Assembly (NCBI GenBank): GCA_049613665.1
Contig: JBMZCV010000028.1
Coordinates: forward strand, 1-36,449
DNA: 36,449 nt
Direction of reading: 5' to 3'
Origin: JBMZCV01 sp049613665
Lineage (GTDB): Bacteria; Bacteroidota; Bacteroidia; Chitinophagales; UBA2359
This document shows positions 8,604 to 16,815 of the stretch, piece after piece. Position 1 is the first letter of the stretch. Each line of letters begins with the position of its first letter. Below the pieces are notes generated by a model. It was not told the origin of the DNA, ran no database searches, and was given only the letters and a program-made list of their open reading frames with translations. A program made the translations under genes and the position numbers.

Positions 8604-8634
8604 GCTAAAAACGAAAATAGCGTGATTTTTTAGC
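8604..8634 (+). terminator. Weak hairpin after the SGNH-like gene
   Basis: GCTAAAAA and TTTTTAGC can pair 20 bp after the stop, with an inner ACG...CGT match. It is AT-rich and of uncertain function. Confidence 0.3.
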
Positions 8635-8814
8635 AATATAAAATTAAAAAAGAAAATTAGCTGACTTTATTATTGCAAAAAAAAGAAAAATATGTAACTT
8701 TATGTCTTTGAACAGTTTGGGAAAAGAAATGTTAAGAAATTGATTAGATTTTATGAATGAGTTTTTGACTTCCCTATAAATTTTTGGTATAGTTTTTTCC
8801 CTATACTTTTATTC

Positions 8815-8920
8815 TAAGTGCTAGGCACTAATTAATATAGCTTTTTTGAGTTGCTAACACATTGAAAATCAAGGTGTTAGCTTCCATAAATGAGCAATTT
8901 ATTTCTCTTATTTGACTAAA
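8815..8920 (-). repeat. Family A repeat abutting the Ubl gene (106 bp)
   Basis: It begins with TAAGTGCTAGGCACTAATTA. It contains the strong hairpin GCTAACACATT (8853-8863) with AAGGTGTTAGC (8871-8881) and ends GACTAAA, 9 bp before the Ubl ATG. It shares GTTGCTAAC and AAATGAGCAAT with the copy at 16993, so these two form a subfamily. The rest of the interval 8585-8814 shows only AT-rich sequence. Confidence 0.75.
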
Positions 8921-8929
8921 GAAAAGAAG

Positions 8930-9187
8930 ATGCAAGAAATCATTATTACACTAAAAGATAGTACAACAGGCCGAGAAGTTGATGTAGAATTGCCTGCCGA
9001 TATACCAATAGGCGAATTGTTGCCTGCTATAACACATCAATTGGATATTGATTATGCCGAACAGCGACATTTGCAAAACAAAACACAATTGTTTGATTAT
9101 AACGAAAACGACACGTTGAGGTCACGAGGTACGCAAGAATATGATTTGTGCATTTTGAAATATGAAACGATACAAGGAAAACGCTAA
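8930..9187 (+). CDS. Ubiquitin-like beta-grasp protein (YukD/EsaB-like)
   Basis: This 85-residue protein from ATG 8930 has the beta-grasp pattern of small ubiquitin-like modifiers. A first hairpin reads EIIITLKDSTTGREVDVEL, a helix covers about residues 26-38 (IGELLPAITHQLDI), and a closing strand is YDLCILKYE. TTG at 8912 opens the frame but lies inside a repeat element; ATG 8930 is preceded by a purine-rich AAGAAAAGAAG, so I chose it. The C-terminus is IQGKR: there is no terminal Gly-Gly, so conjugation would need trimming after the single Gly, or the protein acts non-covalently like YukD/EsaB. The next gene encodes an E2-like enzyme, which makes a modifier role attractive. No E1 or peptidase gene is nearby. 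The fold call is moderately firm; the function is inferred. Confidence 0.75.
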   Translation: MQEIIITLKDSTTGREVDVELPADIPIGELLPAITHQLDIDYAEQRHLQNKTQLFDYNENDTLRSRGTQEYDLCILKYETIQGKR

Positions 9188-9317
9188 ATGCCAAACTCTA
9201 TTTAATAAATGACTAAGTGCCAAGCACTATTTAATAAACGGCCGATTTGAGCTAACGTATTGATATTTAGTGTGTTAGTTTTCACAATTTGTTGAATAAA
9301 TATGTCCGACTACTTAA
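9184..9317 (-). repeat. Family A repeat between Ubl and E2 genes, with a second end fragment
   Basis: A full copy spans 9214-9317 (TAAGTGCCAAGCACTATTTA to GACTACTTAA). A second, diverged right end (TAAATGCCAAACTCTATTTA) at 9186-9205 overlaps the Ubl stop. The remaining 196 bp before the E2 start contain one -7-like box (9439-9446). Confidence 0.8.
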
Positions 9318-9513
9318 TTCGTTGCTCATGCCTTGAAAAGTAAAGTGTTATGCTCAACGAAATGTTATGTTTTTTTGTTTAAGTGCTTAAAAAAAAGAAC
9401 AAATGTTTTCGAGCGGTTCAAAACTTAAACAGTTACGGTAATTTTGAAATTTAATTATCCATTAATTGGATTTAGTCGTACTAGATTTTTTTTGAGAAAA
9501 TAAAATAAATGTT

Positions 9514-10200
9514 ATGGGACGTGTAAGAGACATACGCTTAATGACTGATAGACAAAAAATTAAGCAATTTGAAGAAAAATATCATTATTTCAACATTGTA
9601 GAAGAAAAAGGCATTCCACCAACCGAATATCTATTGCGATTTGAGTTGGAAGGTTATATCAACGAGGCAGGCGAAACAGCTTGCGAGCATCTTGTGCGTT
9701 TGAGTTTGCCAGAGAAATATCCATTTTCTGCACCGCCGAAATTTTCGTTTCTCAACAATCTATTTCACCCAAATGTATATACGAATGGCGATGTGTGTCA
9801 TGGTTGGTATCTCAATCATTGGGATATGGGCATTCATATTGATGATTTGATAATGGATATTGCTCGCATGATTTGCTTTAAAACAAATTCATATAATTTG
9901 AAAAGTCCAGCCAATTACTTTTGTAATACAGAGTGGATTGCAAGCCATCAAATCCCGATTGATGCTACTGATTTGACTGAAAAAGATGCTTCTCAAAACT
10001 ATAATATTCCAGACTATTTGCTGCCCAATGATGCTTATGAGCAGAAAATGAACTCGCAACAACAGGCAAAAAAAATACCTATAAAGATAAAATCGAAACA
10101 TGCAGGAGGTAGTGTGCAAAATTCATGGAACGAAATACCAGAGCAAAAGAAAAATACTGAACAAAATTGGAAACATGTTATCAAAATTCTAAAAAAATAA
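9514..10200 (+). CDS. E2 ubiquitin-conjugating-enzyme-like protein with intact active site
   Basis: This 228-residue protein carries a UBC fold at about residues 10-150. The visible hallmarks are YPFSAPPKFSF (69-79, equivalent to YPFxPPxVxF), the HPN motif (H85, P86, N87), the active-site cysteine C95 in GDVCHGWY, the conserved tryptophan W103 and an SPAN block near 131-134. All residues expected of a catalytically active E2 are present, so this is not a UEV or RWD relative. The last 75 residues are polar and lysine-rich and may bind partners. E2 enzymes carry a ubiquitin-like protein as a thioester. The upstream Ubl gene is the obvious candidate, 326 bp away across one full repeat element. 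A -7-like box TAATTTTG lies at 9439-9446. The family is secure; target and pathway are unknown. Confidence 0.88.
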   Translation: MGRVRDIRLMTDRQKIKQFEEKYHYFNIVEEKGIPPTEYLLRFELEGYINEAGETACEHLVRLSLPEKYPFSAPPKFSFLNNLFHPNVYTNGDVCHGWYLNHWDMGIHIDDLIMDIARMICFKTNSYNLKSPANYFCNTEWIASHQIPIDATDLTEKDASQNYNIPDYLLPNDAYEQKMNSQQQAKKIPIKIKSKHAGGSVQNSWNEIPEQKKNTEQNWKHVIKILKK

Positions 10201-10206
10201 TGCAAA

Positions 10207-10290
10207 TTTTTTTAGGCTAAGACCGCTAATATTGGCTTTTTTTATGGACTGTTTTACTGAAAAATAGTATGTTTCTCTTGCCAAAAATAA
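10207..10290 (+). repeat. Degenerate family C MITE core
   Basis: TTTTTTTAGGCTAAG, TATGGACT and CTGAAAAATAGTATGTTTC follow the internal order of the MITEs at 125 and 27652, but neither terminal repeat nor a target duplication can be found. It begins 7 bp after the E2 stop. Confidence 0.5.
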
Positions 10291-10502
10291 ACTGAGAATA
10301 GCTGGCTTTTTGGGCTAAGTAACGCTCAAAAAATAACTTCCTTATTTGCGTTTGACATTTTCTGACCTAACTTCGTTGAAAAGCCTCGCCATAGCTATGG
10401 CTATGACTGTGTTTTTCGCCTTGTAGCTCAAAAAATCTCTGCCTCAAATCGTGAACTTATTTTCTTACTGTTACTAATAATTTAAAAAAAGTGCTTTTCT
10501 AA
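10291..10502. other. Structured intergenic stretch between convergent E2 and XRE genes
   Basis: It contains the perfect 14-bp palindrome GCCATAGCTATGGC (10388-10401) and is less AT-rich than other gaps. On the minus strand it contains short peptide-like stretches broken by stops (KISSRFEAEIF). I recall similar text in other Bacteroidota intergenic regions but cannot assign it. Confidence 0.35.
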
Positions 10503-12005
10503 CTAAAAACTATTTAACAAGTTTTCGACGGCTGCTTCTGCACTTTCTATTTTTGCTTGCTGCTGCAAAACAGTAGCTTCTACGGCTCTTTCTTTGCAAT
10601 CTGTGAGTCGACAACGCTGGCAAGTTTCGTTTACCATTCGGACTGCAATATTTGGGTCATTCCAAAATTTCACTTTATTCTTAAAATCTTTATTCATCAA
10701 AAAGCCAATAGTTACACTACTATTTCGATTAGGAGTAGGATACATAGCTCGTGCTATGCTGATGCAAAAATACTCATTGCCAGAGTCGATATACAAAGAC
10801 CGTTGCACACGCACAATAGGGCCAGCTTTTTTGTTAGTGGTTTGAGCTTCCGCCAATTCTTTCAAAATATTAATGGTTATCCAACGCCTGCAATAATGTT
10901 CGTTGAGTTGGTTTCCGTGCGGATTGTGTGGTTTTGGCAAGTGCAGTTCTTTCGTAATCACATATTGGTCATCTTTTTGAGTATTGGTAAAACGCAAGAA
11001 AAAAAGCTGGTTTAATCCAAAAAAACGAGGTAAAACACTTGTTATACGGTGCATAAATGTTTCTGGCGATACTTGATAGCCTTTCATCATTTGCAAAAAT
11101 GCTTCGCCATTCCAAGTTGTATTTTGAAACAAGCAACTCAAATCTGCGATAAGAGGCTTTCGGTTGATAAGCAAAGCACCTGCAAAATAAGAAGCTTTGA
11201 AGTTGTTGAGGACTTGCTCAAAAGAACTTTTTTGCATCCATGATGGCCCTATATTTCGCTCAGGCAGTTTCATATATTGATAGCCTATTTCTTTTCCTAG
11301 CTGAAATTTTTGTTGAATAGCATTCAAATTATCGTTAATCAACAGCAAGTTTTTTCGCTTTTTTTTCACAAACAAAGAACGCACACTTCGCAACTCAGGA
11401 TATTCGCTCAAGCGTTTTTCATCAATGGTATAACGATATTTTTTTGTTAAAACTGCTTGCAAATTTTCTAGCGAAAAATCAAAATCTGCCTTTAAGTTTT
11501 CTTGGTGTTCACTCATAAAAAGCTGCACACTTTCTTCTATTTCTTCAAAATAATTGTCGTGCATTTGTTGGTAAGAACGCAAAGCCGTCAAATAGAATTG
11601 CTCTACTTTCATTTCATAATTTCGAGCAATATCAATGAGCGTGCTGATAAAAGCACTTACTTTGGCAGGAGCATTTGAGATGAGTTCTACGAGCTTGTCT
11701 GTGCCTATGCCAAAAGTGTCTAAAGGCAAATCTTGCAGTGCATTGGATTGTAGCAAATCTACGATAGGAGAGAGCTGTTTGTCCAATTTTAGCGAAACCA
11801 TTTCATCATAACTAACCTCTAACACATTGGCGAGAGAGACTATTTTTTGCGGTTGCGGATATTTTTTGCCTTTTTCGATTTCATTCAAATAAGAAGGCGA
11901 GATGCCAGCCGCTTTTGCCAATGCTTTGGGCTGCATTTGTTTTTTTTGTCGTAACTGTCTAAGTTTTAAGCCAAATATAAGGCGTATGTTTCGTTCATTT
12001 AGCAT
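10503..12005 (-). CDS. XRE-family regulator of the ScfR/PrpR-RamB type (degenerate ImmA/IrrE domain)
   Basis: This 500-residue protein has an N-terminal XRE helix-turn-helix at about residues 10-65 (LRQLRQKKQMQPKALAKAAG, then SPSYLNEIEKG). A long helical linker follows, then a DUF955 (ImmA/IrrE)-like block and the SYFAGALLINR ... FMHRITSVLPRF segment typical of short-chain fatty-acyl regulators. A CQRCRLTDCKERA cluster near the C-terminus is the Cys motif of that family. In the DUF955 block the expected HExxH reads KEIGYQY, so protease activity is probably lost. Relatives (RamB, PrpR, ScfR) sense acyl-CoA or acetate/propionate metabolism. The lutB-like gene is 218 bp upstream on the same strand; a metabolic link between them is inference. 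Confidence 0.85.
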   Translation of the reverse strand: MLNERNIRLIFGLKLRQLRQKKQMQPKALAKAAGISPSYLNEIEKGKKYPQPQKIVSLANVLEVSYDEMVSLKLDKQLSPIVDLLQSNALQDLPLDTFGIGTDKLVELISNAPAKVSAFISTLIDIARNYEMKVEQFYLTALRSYQQMHDNYFEEIEESVQLFMSEHQENLKADFDFSLENLQAVLTKKYRYTIDEKRLSEYPELRSVRSLFVKKKRKNLLLINDNLNAIQQKFQLGKEIGYQYMKLPERNIGPSWMQKSSFEQVLNNFKASYFAGALLINRKPLIADLSCLFQNTTWNGEAFLQMMKGYQVSPETFMHRITSVLPRFFGLNQLFFLRFTNTQKDDQYVITKELHLPKPHNPHGNQLNEHYCRRWITINILKELAEAQTTNKKAGPIVRVQRSLYIDSGNEYFCISIARAMYPTPNRNSSVTIGFLMNKDFKNKVKFWNDPNIAVRMVNETCQRCRLTDCKERAVEATVLQQQAKIESAEAAVENLLNSF

Positions 12006-12090
12006 AATAGAAGTCGCATTTTTTTCTTATTTTATAACTATTTACGTTATTATTTCTGTAAAGTAAGTTGGTTCAAATTTTCAAGCTATT

Positions 12091-12192
12091 AGAAGTGACA
12101 TATTTCTAAAAATACAATAGGTTACCACTTCTTATATTTGCCACTTTTAGCTAGAAAAATAGTATGTTTTCCTTACCAAAAAAATGTTTCTT
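12091..12192 (+). repeat. Degenerate family C core and TGACATATTTCTA motif
   Basis: GAAAAATAGTATGTTTTCCTT near 12152-12172 matches the MITE core, and AGAAGTGACATATTTCTA at 12091-12108 matches an arm of the fold-back at 13818. It lies between the lutB-like and XRE genes. A GTAAC-type end fragment (AACTATTTACGTTAT) lies just before, at 12037-12051. Confidence 0.4.
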
Positions 12193-12223
12193 TTGTTAAA
12201 TTGAAAATAGCTACTGAAAAAAC

Positions 12224-13606
12224 CTAAATTTTGCCAGATTTCCAGAGTTGATTGAATGACTTTTTCGGAAATTTGAGTAGTTCTCTATTTTCTCCCCAAG
12301 TATCTGCAAACATTTTTTTGAACAGCCATTGCCGCAATCTTCGGCCGCCAAAATTCATAAAACTGCGATTGAGCATTGCTTTTTCCCAAAATCGCCACAT
12401 CAACTGCTCATTTCGTGCTGCTTTTGTCAAGGTTTTTTCGGAATGGAAAAACTGCCTGTTTTCTAACAATATTTCATGCACAGGAATATTCATCGGACAT
12501 ACTTCGGTGCATTTGCCACACAAACTAGAAGCATGACTCAAGTGTTTGTAGTGTTGTTGTTGGTGCAAATGTGGCGAAATAGCCGCACCTATTGGGCCTG
12601 CATAAGGCGATTCATAAGCATGGCCGCCCACATGATGATAAACAGGACAAGCATTGAGGCACGCACCACAGCGAATGCAATACAAGGCTTCTCTTCTTTT
12701 TTTATCGGCCAACATTTTGCTGCGGCCATTGTCTAACAAAATGACATACATTTCTTCGGGGCCGTCTATTTCGCCTTTTTGCTTTGCTCCAGAAATAATG
12801 GTATTGTAAGTCGTAATTTTTTGGCCTGTACCATAAGTAGCTAGTAGCGGCCAAAAATGAGCCAAGTTGTCGAGGCTAGGCAAGATTTTTTCAATGCCTA
12901 CTATCGCAATATGCACTTTGGGATAAGTGCTCACTATGCGAATATTGCCTTCGTTTTCGGTCAAAGCTACTGCTCCAATATCGGCTACCAGAAAATTTGC
13001 TCCTGTGATACCTATATCTGCTTTCAAAAACTGAGTTCGTAGCTTTTTTCGTGCTGCCATAGTCAGTTGTTCGGGTGTCGATTCTAGTGGCGTTTGCAGT
13101 TTTTCATTGAAAAGCTCGGCTATATCTTCTTTAGATTTGTGCATCGCTGGCGTGACGATATGATACGGTTTTTCGCCAGCCAACTGCACGATATATTCGC
13201 CCAAATCGGTTTCTAACACTTCGATATTTTTGTTTTTCAAAGCCTCATTCAAACCAATTTCTTCTGTTGCCATAGATTTTGCTTTCACTACCAACTTAGC
13301 TCTTTTCTCGGCTGCAATATGCAAAATCTTATCTGTTGCTTCTTGTGCTGTTTTTGCCCAAATGACTTTGCCGCCTCTTTTAGCAAAATTTCGTTCAAAC
13401 TCTTCCAAATAGTCAGCTAAATTTTCGATAGCTTGCCATTTTATATTTTTTGCATACCGCTTTACGGCTTCCAAATCGGCATATTGCTTTTTGCCAATGG
13501 CTACACTTTCATCATATTTTCCTATGTTGAAAGCTATAGTTGCTCGATGTTTTCGGTCAAACGTCTTTTGTTTGGCTTTTTGCAAAAAACTTTTTTTTGA
13601 AGGCAT
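12224..13606 (-). CDS. LutB/YkgF-family iron-sulfur protein (lactate utilisation protein B-like)
   Basis: This 460-residue protein has an N-terminal LUD-type domain at about residues 60-290. It includes GITGANFLVADIGA and TENEGNIR, which are typical of LutB. Two 4Fe-4S motifs follow: CIRCGACLNACP near 307-320 and CGKCTEVCP near 360-370. LutB acts with LutA and LutC in oxidation of L-lactate to pyruvate at the cytoplasmic face of the membrane. Neither lutA nor lutC is in the window, so the gene stands alone or the partners are elsewhere. The C-terminal region (about 400-455) is the usual DUF3390-like tail. The start codon is a well-placed ATG after a partial repeat copy at 13621-13644. The identification is firm; the physiological substrate is inferred. 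Confidence 0.88.
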   Translation of the reverse strand: MPSKKSFLQKAKQKTFDRKHRATIAFNIGKYDESVAIGKKQYADLEAVKRYAKNIKWQAIENLADYLEEFERNFAKRGGKVIWAKTAQEATDKILHIAAEKRAKLVVKAKSMATEEIGLNEALKNKNIEVLETDLGEYIVQLAGEKPYHIVTPAMHKSKEDIAELFNEKLQTPLESTPEQLTMAARKKLRTQFLKADIGITGANFLVADIGAVALTENEGNIRIVSTYPKVHIAIVGIEKILPSLDNLAHFWPLLATYGTGQKITTYNTIISGAKQKGEIDGPEEMYVILLDNGRSKMLADKKRREALYCIRCGACLNACPVYHHVGGHAYESPYAGPIGAAISPHLHQQQHYKHLSHASSLCGKCTEVCPMNIPVHEILLENRQFFHSEKTLTKAARNEQLMWRFWEKAMLNRSFMNFGGRRLRQWLFKKMFADTWGENRELLKFPKKSFNQLWKSGKI

Positions 13607-13620
13607 AAAAAATAAGGGGT

Positions 13621-13644
13621 TTAAGTGCCAAGCACTGTGTAATG
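13621..13644 (-). repeat. Family A right-end fragment upstream of the lutB-like gene
   Basis: TTAAGTGCCAAGCACTGTGTAA is a family A end without a body, 14 bp before the lutB-like start codon. Confidence 0.65.
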
Positions 13645-13817
13645 TTAAGGTAATTTGGTTGTTAAAATATTAAACTTTTTTAGCGTTTAAATATACTATA
13701 CTGTAATTTAAATCTTCTAAGGTTTTTGAAAAATATTAGCCTTTTGTTGAGATGTGATAAGTTTTTAAAACCTGTCACGTCTAAGCTCATTTAAAACTTT
13801 TTTTTCAATAACAAGAA

Positions 13818-13898
13818 AGAAATGACATATTTTTCTAGCCAAAAGAGTCAAATATAAAAAAGAATGGACACTTATTGTTTTAGAAATATGTCATTTCT
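13818..13898. repeat. Fold-back element (81 bp)
   Basis: AGAAATGACATATTT (13818-13832) and AAATATGTCATTTCT (13884-13898) are perfect 15-bp inverted arms around 51 bp. It lies between the lutB-like and M28 genes in an otherwise empty 383-bp gap. One arm recurs at 12091-12108. Confidence 0.6.
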
Positions 13899-13989
13899 AA
13901 TACTCTCAAAATGTAGAACTACTTAAATTACAGTGTAATACTACTCTATTCTTAAATAAATAATATGTCTAAATGCTAAAACAGAAATA

Positions 13990-15648
13990 CTACTTTTCTG
14001 TTTTTTTATCTACTTCAATGCGTTTATCTTGATTAGCGAGTTGCCAAGCAGTAAAAAATACTAATCTAGCACGTTTTTCTAATCCCTCAAAATTGATTTT
14101 ATCTACCGTATCACTTGTTTGATGATAGTCGCCGTGTGTACCATTGAAATAAAAAATAATTGGAATATCGTGTTTTGCAAAGTTGTAATGGTCAGAGCGA
14201 TAATAAAAACGGTTAGGGTCTTTGTCATCGTTATATTTATAATCTAATGCTAATTTAGTATATTTTTTGTTCATATTTTCATTGATATTGTGAAGTTCAC
14301 TACTCAGTTTATCAGAACCGATAACATATACATAATTTGCATCTTTATGCTCATTGTCTATCCGTCCAACCATATCGACATTCAAATTGGCAACTGTATT
14401 TTTTAGGGGGAAAACAGGTTTTATATCGGCATAAAACTCAGAACCCAAAAGTCCTTTTTCTTCGCCCGTAACAGGCATTACTAAAACACTACGTTTTGCA
14501 CCATTTCCATCTGCTTTGGCTGTTGCAAAAGCTTGGGCAATTTCGAGAACAGCAACCGTACCAGAGCCGTCATCATCTGCACCATTATAGATTTTTTCTC
14601 CATCAGTACCCAAATGGTCATAGTGAGCCGTCACAATAACGAGTTCATCTTTCAATTTTGGGTCGCTACCTTCGATATATCCCAAAAGGTTGTTGGCATC
14701 AAAAACTTCTATTTTTTTATCCAAATCAATTTTTAGATTTGTAGTAGCTTGCAAGCTTCGAGTTTTAGCTTTTTTATTAATCTTTTTTTGCAAAAAGGCT
14801 GTCGATTTGCGTTTTTTATTGCCCAAAATATCATCTGCCATTTTTCGGCTGATATAAACAACACTCATTTTTGTGCTATTTTTTGTGCCATCGGCTACTT
14901 CCATACCACCCATTTTGATGTAATTTCCGTAACGACTGATTTGCTTTTCGATATTATCTACCACAATAAGCAATACATCAACGAGCTTTTCGTCTGCTAT
15001 CTGCACTTTTTTTCGCCAATTCATAGTCCATTCAGAAGGTTCAGGACTATTATTAATCAAATAGCTGCCATTTTTTAAAGTCGGCTCGCTCATCAATATC
15101 ATTACTGTTTTGCCTTTTACATCCTGATTTTTATAATCGTTATATTTGTCATCTTCAATTCCATATCCCAAAAATAGTACATCTTTTGTAGTATAGTCCA
15201 AATCATCTGTTGTTTGGCCGAAGGCATAAAAATCTTTTAGAAACTCATATTTTTTTTTGCCAACTTTAATAGTCGGTGTACCCCATTCTTGATTGATGAG
15301 CGAAACGGGTTGATAGTAGGTTTTTTTATGCCCTATTTTTGGCAAATTCAAATTTTCGAAGTGTTTGGCAATGTATTTTTGAGCCATTTTTTGGCCTTCT
15401 TGCCCTGTTCCACGTCCGCCATACTCGTCGGAAGCTAAAATGGTAAGGTGCTTTTTTAGGTCTTCTTGATTGACCATTTTGCTATATTTCAAAGCCATAT
15501 CTTTTGGTTTTGGCTTGGCTGGCACAATAGGTACATTTTTGATTTCTTCTTCGAGGTCTGCTTCTCGCACAGATTTTTGAGCTTGTATAAATAAGCTAAT
15601 GCTAAAAAGGCATAGAAAAAATAATACTTTTTTAGGAGCGTGTAACAT
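13990..15648 (-). CDS. Secreted M28-family zinc aminopeptidase
   Basis: This 552-residue protein has a signal peptide at residues 1-23 (hydrophobic core FFLCLFSISLFI, cleavage after QAQ). The M28 domain shows the zinc-ligand series: TAHYDHLG (His), GADDDGSGT (Asp), GEEKGLLGS (catalytic and ligand Glu), NVDMVGR (Asp) and a late GDYHQTSDT (His). The stretch between about residues 130 and 320 is probably an inserted PA-like domain, common in this branch. The enzyme removes N-terminal residues from peptides in the periplasm or outside the cell. There is no type IX sorting tail. It is a single gene on the minus strand; a fold-back element follows it at 13818-13898 and a hairpin element precedes it at 15681-15818. 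Confidence 0.92.
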   Translation of the reverse strand: MLHAPKKVLFFLCLFSISLFIQAQKSVREADLEEEIKNVPIVPAKPKPKDMALKYSKMVNQEDLKKHLTILASDEYGGRGTGQEGQKMAQKYIAKHFENLNLPKIGHKKTYYQPVSLINQEWGTPTIKVGKKKYEFLKDFYAFGQTTDDLDYTTKDVLFLGYGIEDDKYNDYKNQDVKGKTVMILMSEPTLKNGSYLINNSPEPSEWTMNWRKKVQIADEKLVDVLLIVVDNIEKQISRYGNYIKMGGMEVADGTKNSTKMSVVYISRKMADDILGNKKRKSTAFLQKKINKKAKTRSLQATTNLKIDLDKKIEVFDANNLLGYIEGSDPKLKDELVIVTAHYDHLGTDGEKIYNGADDDGSGTVAVLEIAQAFATAKADGNGAKRSVLVMPVTGEEKGLLGSEFYADIKPVFPLKNTVANLNVDMVGRIDNEHKDANYVYVIGSDKLSSELHNINENMNKKYTKLALDYKYNDDKDPNRFYYRSDHYNFAKHDIPIIFYFNGTHGDYHQTSDTVDKINFEGLEKRARLVFFTAWQLANQDKRIEVDKKTEK

Positions 15649-15680
15649 AGTGTTTTGTTTTTTTAGAAAATAAAAAAATA

Positions 15681-15818
15681 AGAGACTGTTTAGATTTTTT
15701 GCTCAAATTGATGTTTTTTGAATGCCATAGTGGAGCTACAGCTCGAAAAAAAAGGAAATTTGGACGGAAAAGATACTTTTTTAAGCCAAATTATAAGATT
15801 TAAATAGAAAAAGTCTCT
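15681..15818. repeat. Family E-like element (138 bp)
   Basis: AGAGACTGTTTAGATTTTTT at the left and, inverted, AGAGACTTTTTC at the right form short inverted ends. ACTTTTTTAAGCCAAATTAT near the right end matches the element at 5529. It fills most of the gap between the M28 and DUF4956 genes. Confidence 0.45.
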
Positions 15819-15846
15819 AAGTAGGTAGGTAATTGTTATTTATTGA

Positions 15847-16524
15847 TTATACAATTAAATCAGGTTCGTCAATAATAGATAGGTGAGTTTTTGGTGAAAT
15901 TTGTCGAATTTTTTGGCTCAATACATCAATTTCTGTTAGCGATTTGGCTTTGCAAATAAACGATAAATCAAGGCCGTCTTGGAGTGTATCCATTCGTTTT
16001 AGCTTTACATAAGACAAGGTTTCGGTCAAAATATCGGTAATAGGTAACAATTCTTTTGTGTCTGTGCTAATGTTGATATACATACGGTCTTCGCTTCTGA
16101 AATTTACTTTGCCATTTATTTTTTTGTTGACAAAAAGTAAAAACAAAATACTAAAAATAGCAATAACTGCAATAATAATATGGTTTGCTCCTGCTGCAAG
16201 TCCTAGTCCAATAATCAAAAACAAATAGGTGAGTTCTTCGGGGTCTTTGATGGCTGCCCGAAAACGCACGATAGACAAAGCACCTACTAGACCTAAAGAT
16301 AGAGCAATAGATGATTTTACGATAGTGATAATGAGCATAGTAGTGAGGGCAAGCGGCAAGAAATTGTCGGCAAATCGTTGTCGGTTAGAAACAGCATTTC
16401 CATATCTGATATAAAAAAGTCGAATGAAGAAAGCCAAAACCGTAGTGACGATAAGGGCAACGACAAAATCAAAAAGGTTAATTGTGTTGGTAAATTGTTC
16501 CAGATATTGCTCAAAACCTAACAT
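15847..16524 (-). CDS. DUF4956 membrane protein
   Basis: This 225-residue protein has membrane segments near residues 18-40, 52-80 and 95-133. The highly conserved GLVGALSIVRFRAAIKDPEE block near 78-97 is diagnostic of DUF4956. A soluble C-terminal domain (about 140-225) follows. Family members often sit beside VTC-type polyphosphate polymerase genes or surface-protein genes such as CotH, but none is adjacent here. The biochemical role is not known. An element of 138 bp separates it from the M28 gene downstream, and a 589-bp gene-free interval separates it from the sorted surface protein upstream. Confidence 0.85.
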   Translation of the reverse strand: MLGFEQYLEQFTNTINLFDFVVALIVTTVLAFFIRLFYIRYGNAVSNRQRFADNFLPLALTTMLIITIVKSSIALSLGLVGALSIVRFRAAIKDPEELTYLFLIIGLGLAAGANHIIIAVIAIFSILFLLFVNKKINGKVNFRSEDRMYINISTDTKELLPITDILTETLSYVKLKRMDTLQDGLDLSFICKAKSLTEIDVLSQKIRQISPKTHLSIIDEPDLIV

Positions 16525-16815
16525 ATTACTGTTTTTTTATTGATAGTTGAAAAGTACCTTTTATTTATATGTTGTAAAAAATACGATGCGATAGCTTTTT
16601 TTTGTAAAAAAAACTCAGTTTAATAAAAGGTATAAAAAAGTTAGGCCAAAAATACGATGCTTTGCTTTATTTTTTGTGAATTGAAGCTAAAAAAAAACTT
16701 TATTTTTAGTTTTCTTAGATTTAAACATTTTAAAAATAAAAAAACGCAAAGCCCAACGCGTTTTATTGCGTTAAACTTTGCGAGTATTGTACGTCACCCT
16801 TTTTCTTTATTTTTT

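Noticed and set aside
8912..8929. Upstream TTG start of the Ubl gene
   Set aside because: It falls in the end of a family A repeat. ATG 8930 is behind a purine-rich stretch and directly starts the first beta-strand.
8930..9187. ThiS/MoaD-type sulfur carrier
   Set aside because: There is no terminal Gly-Gly and no thiamine or molybdopterin genes nearby. The neighbour is an E2 enzyme.
10557..11015. 152-codon plus-strand frame opposite the XRE regulator
   Set aside because: It is antisense to a well-supported gene, with no domain and with composition typical of a shadow frame. The same applies to other opposite-strand frames within known genes (e.g. 7109-7501, 19180-19725, 24804-25364).
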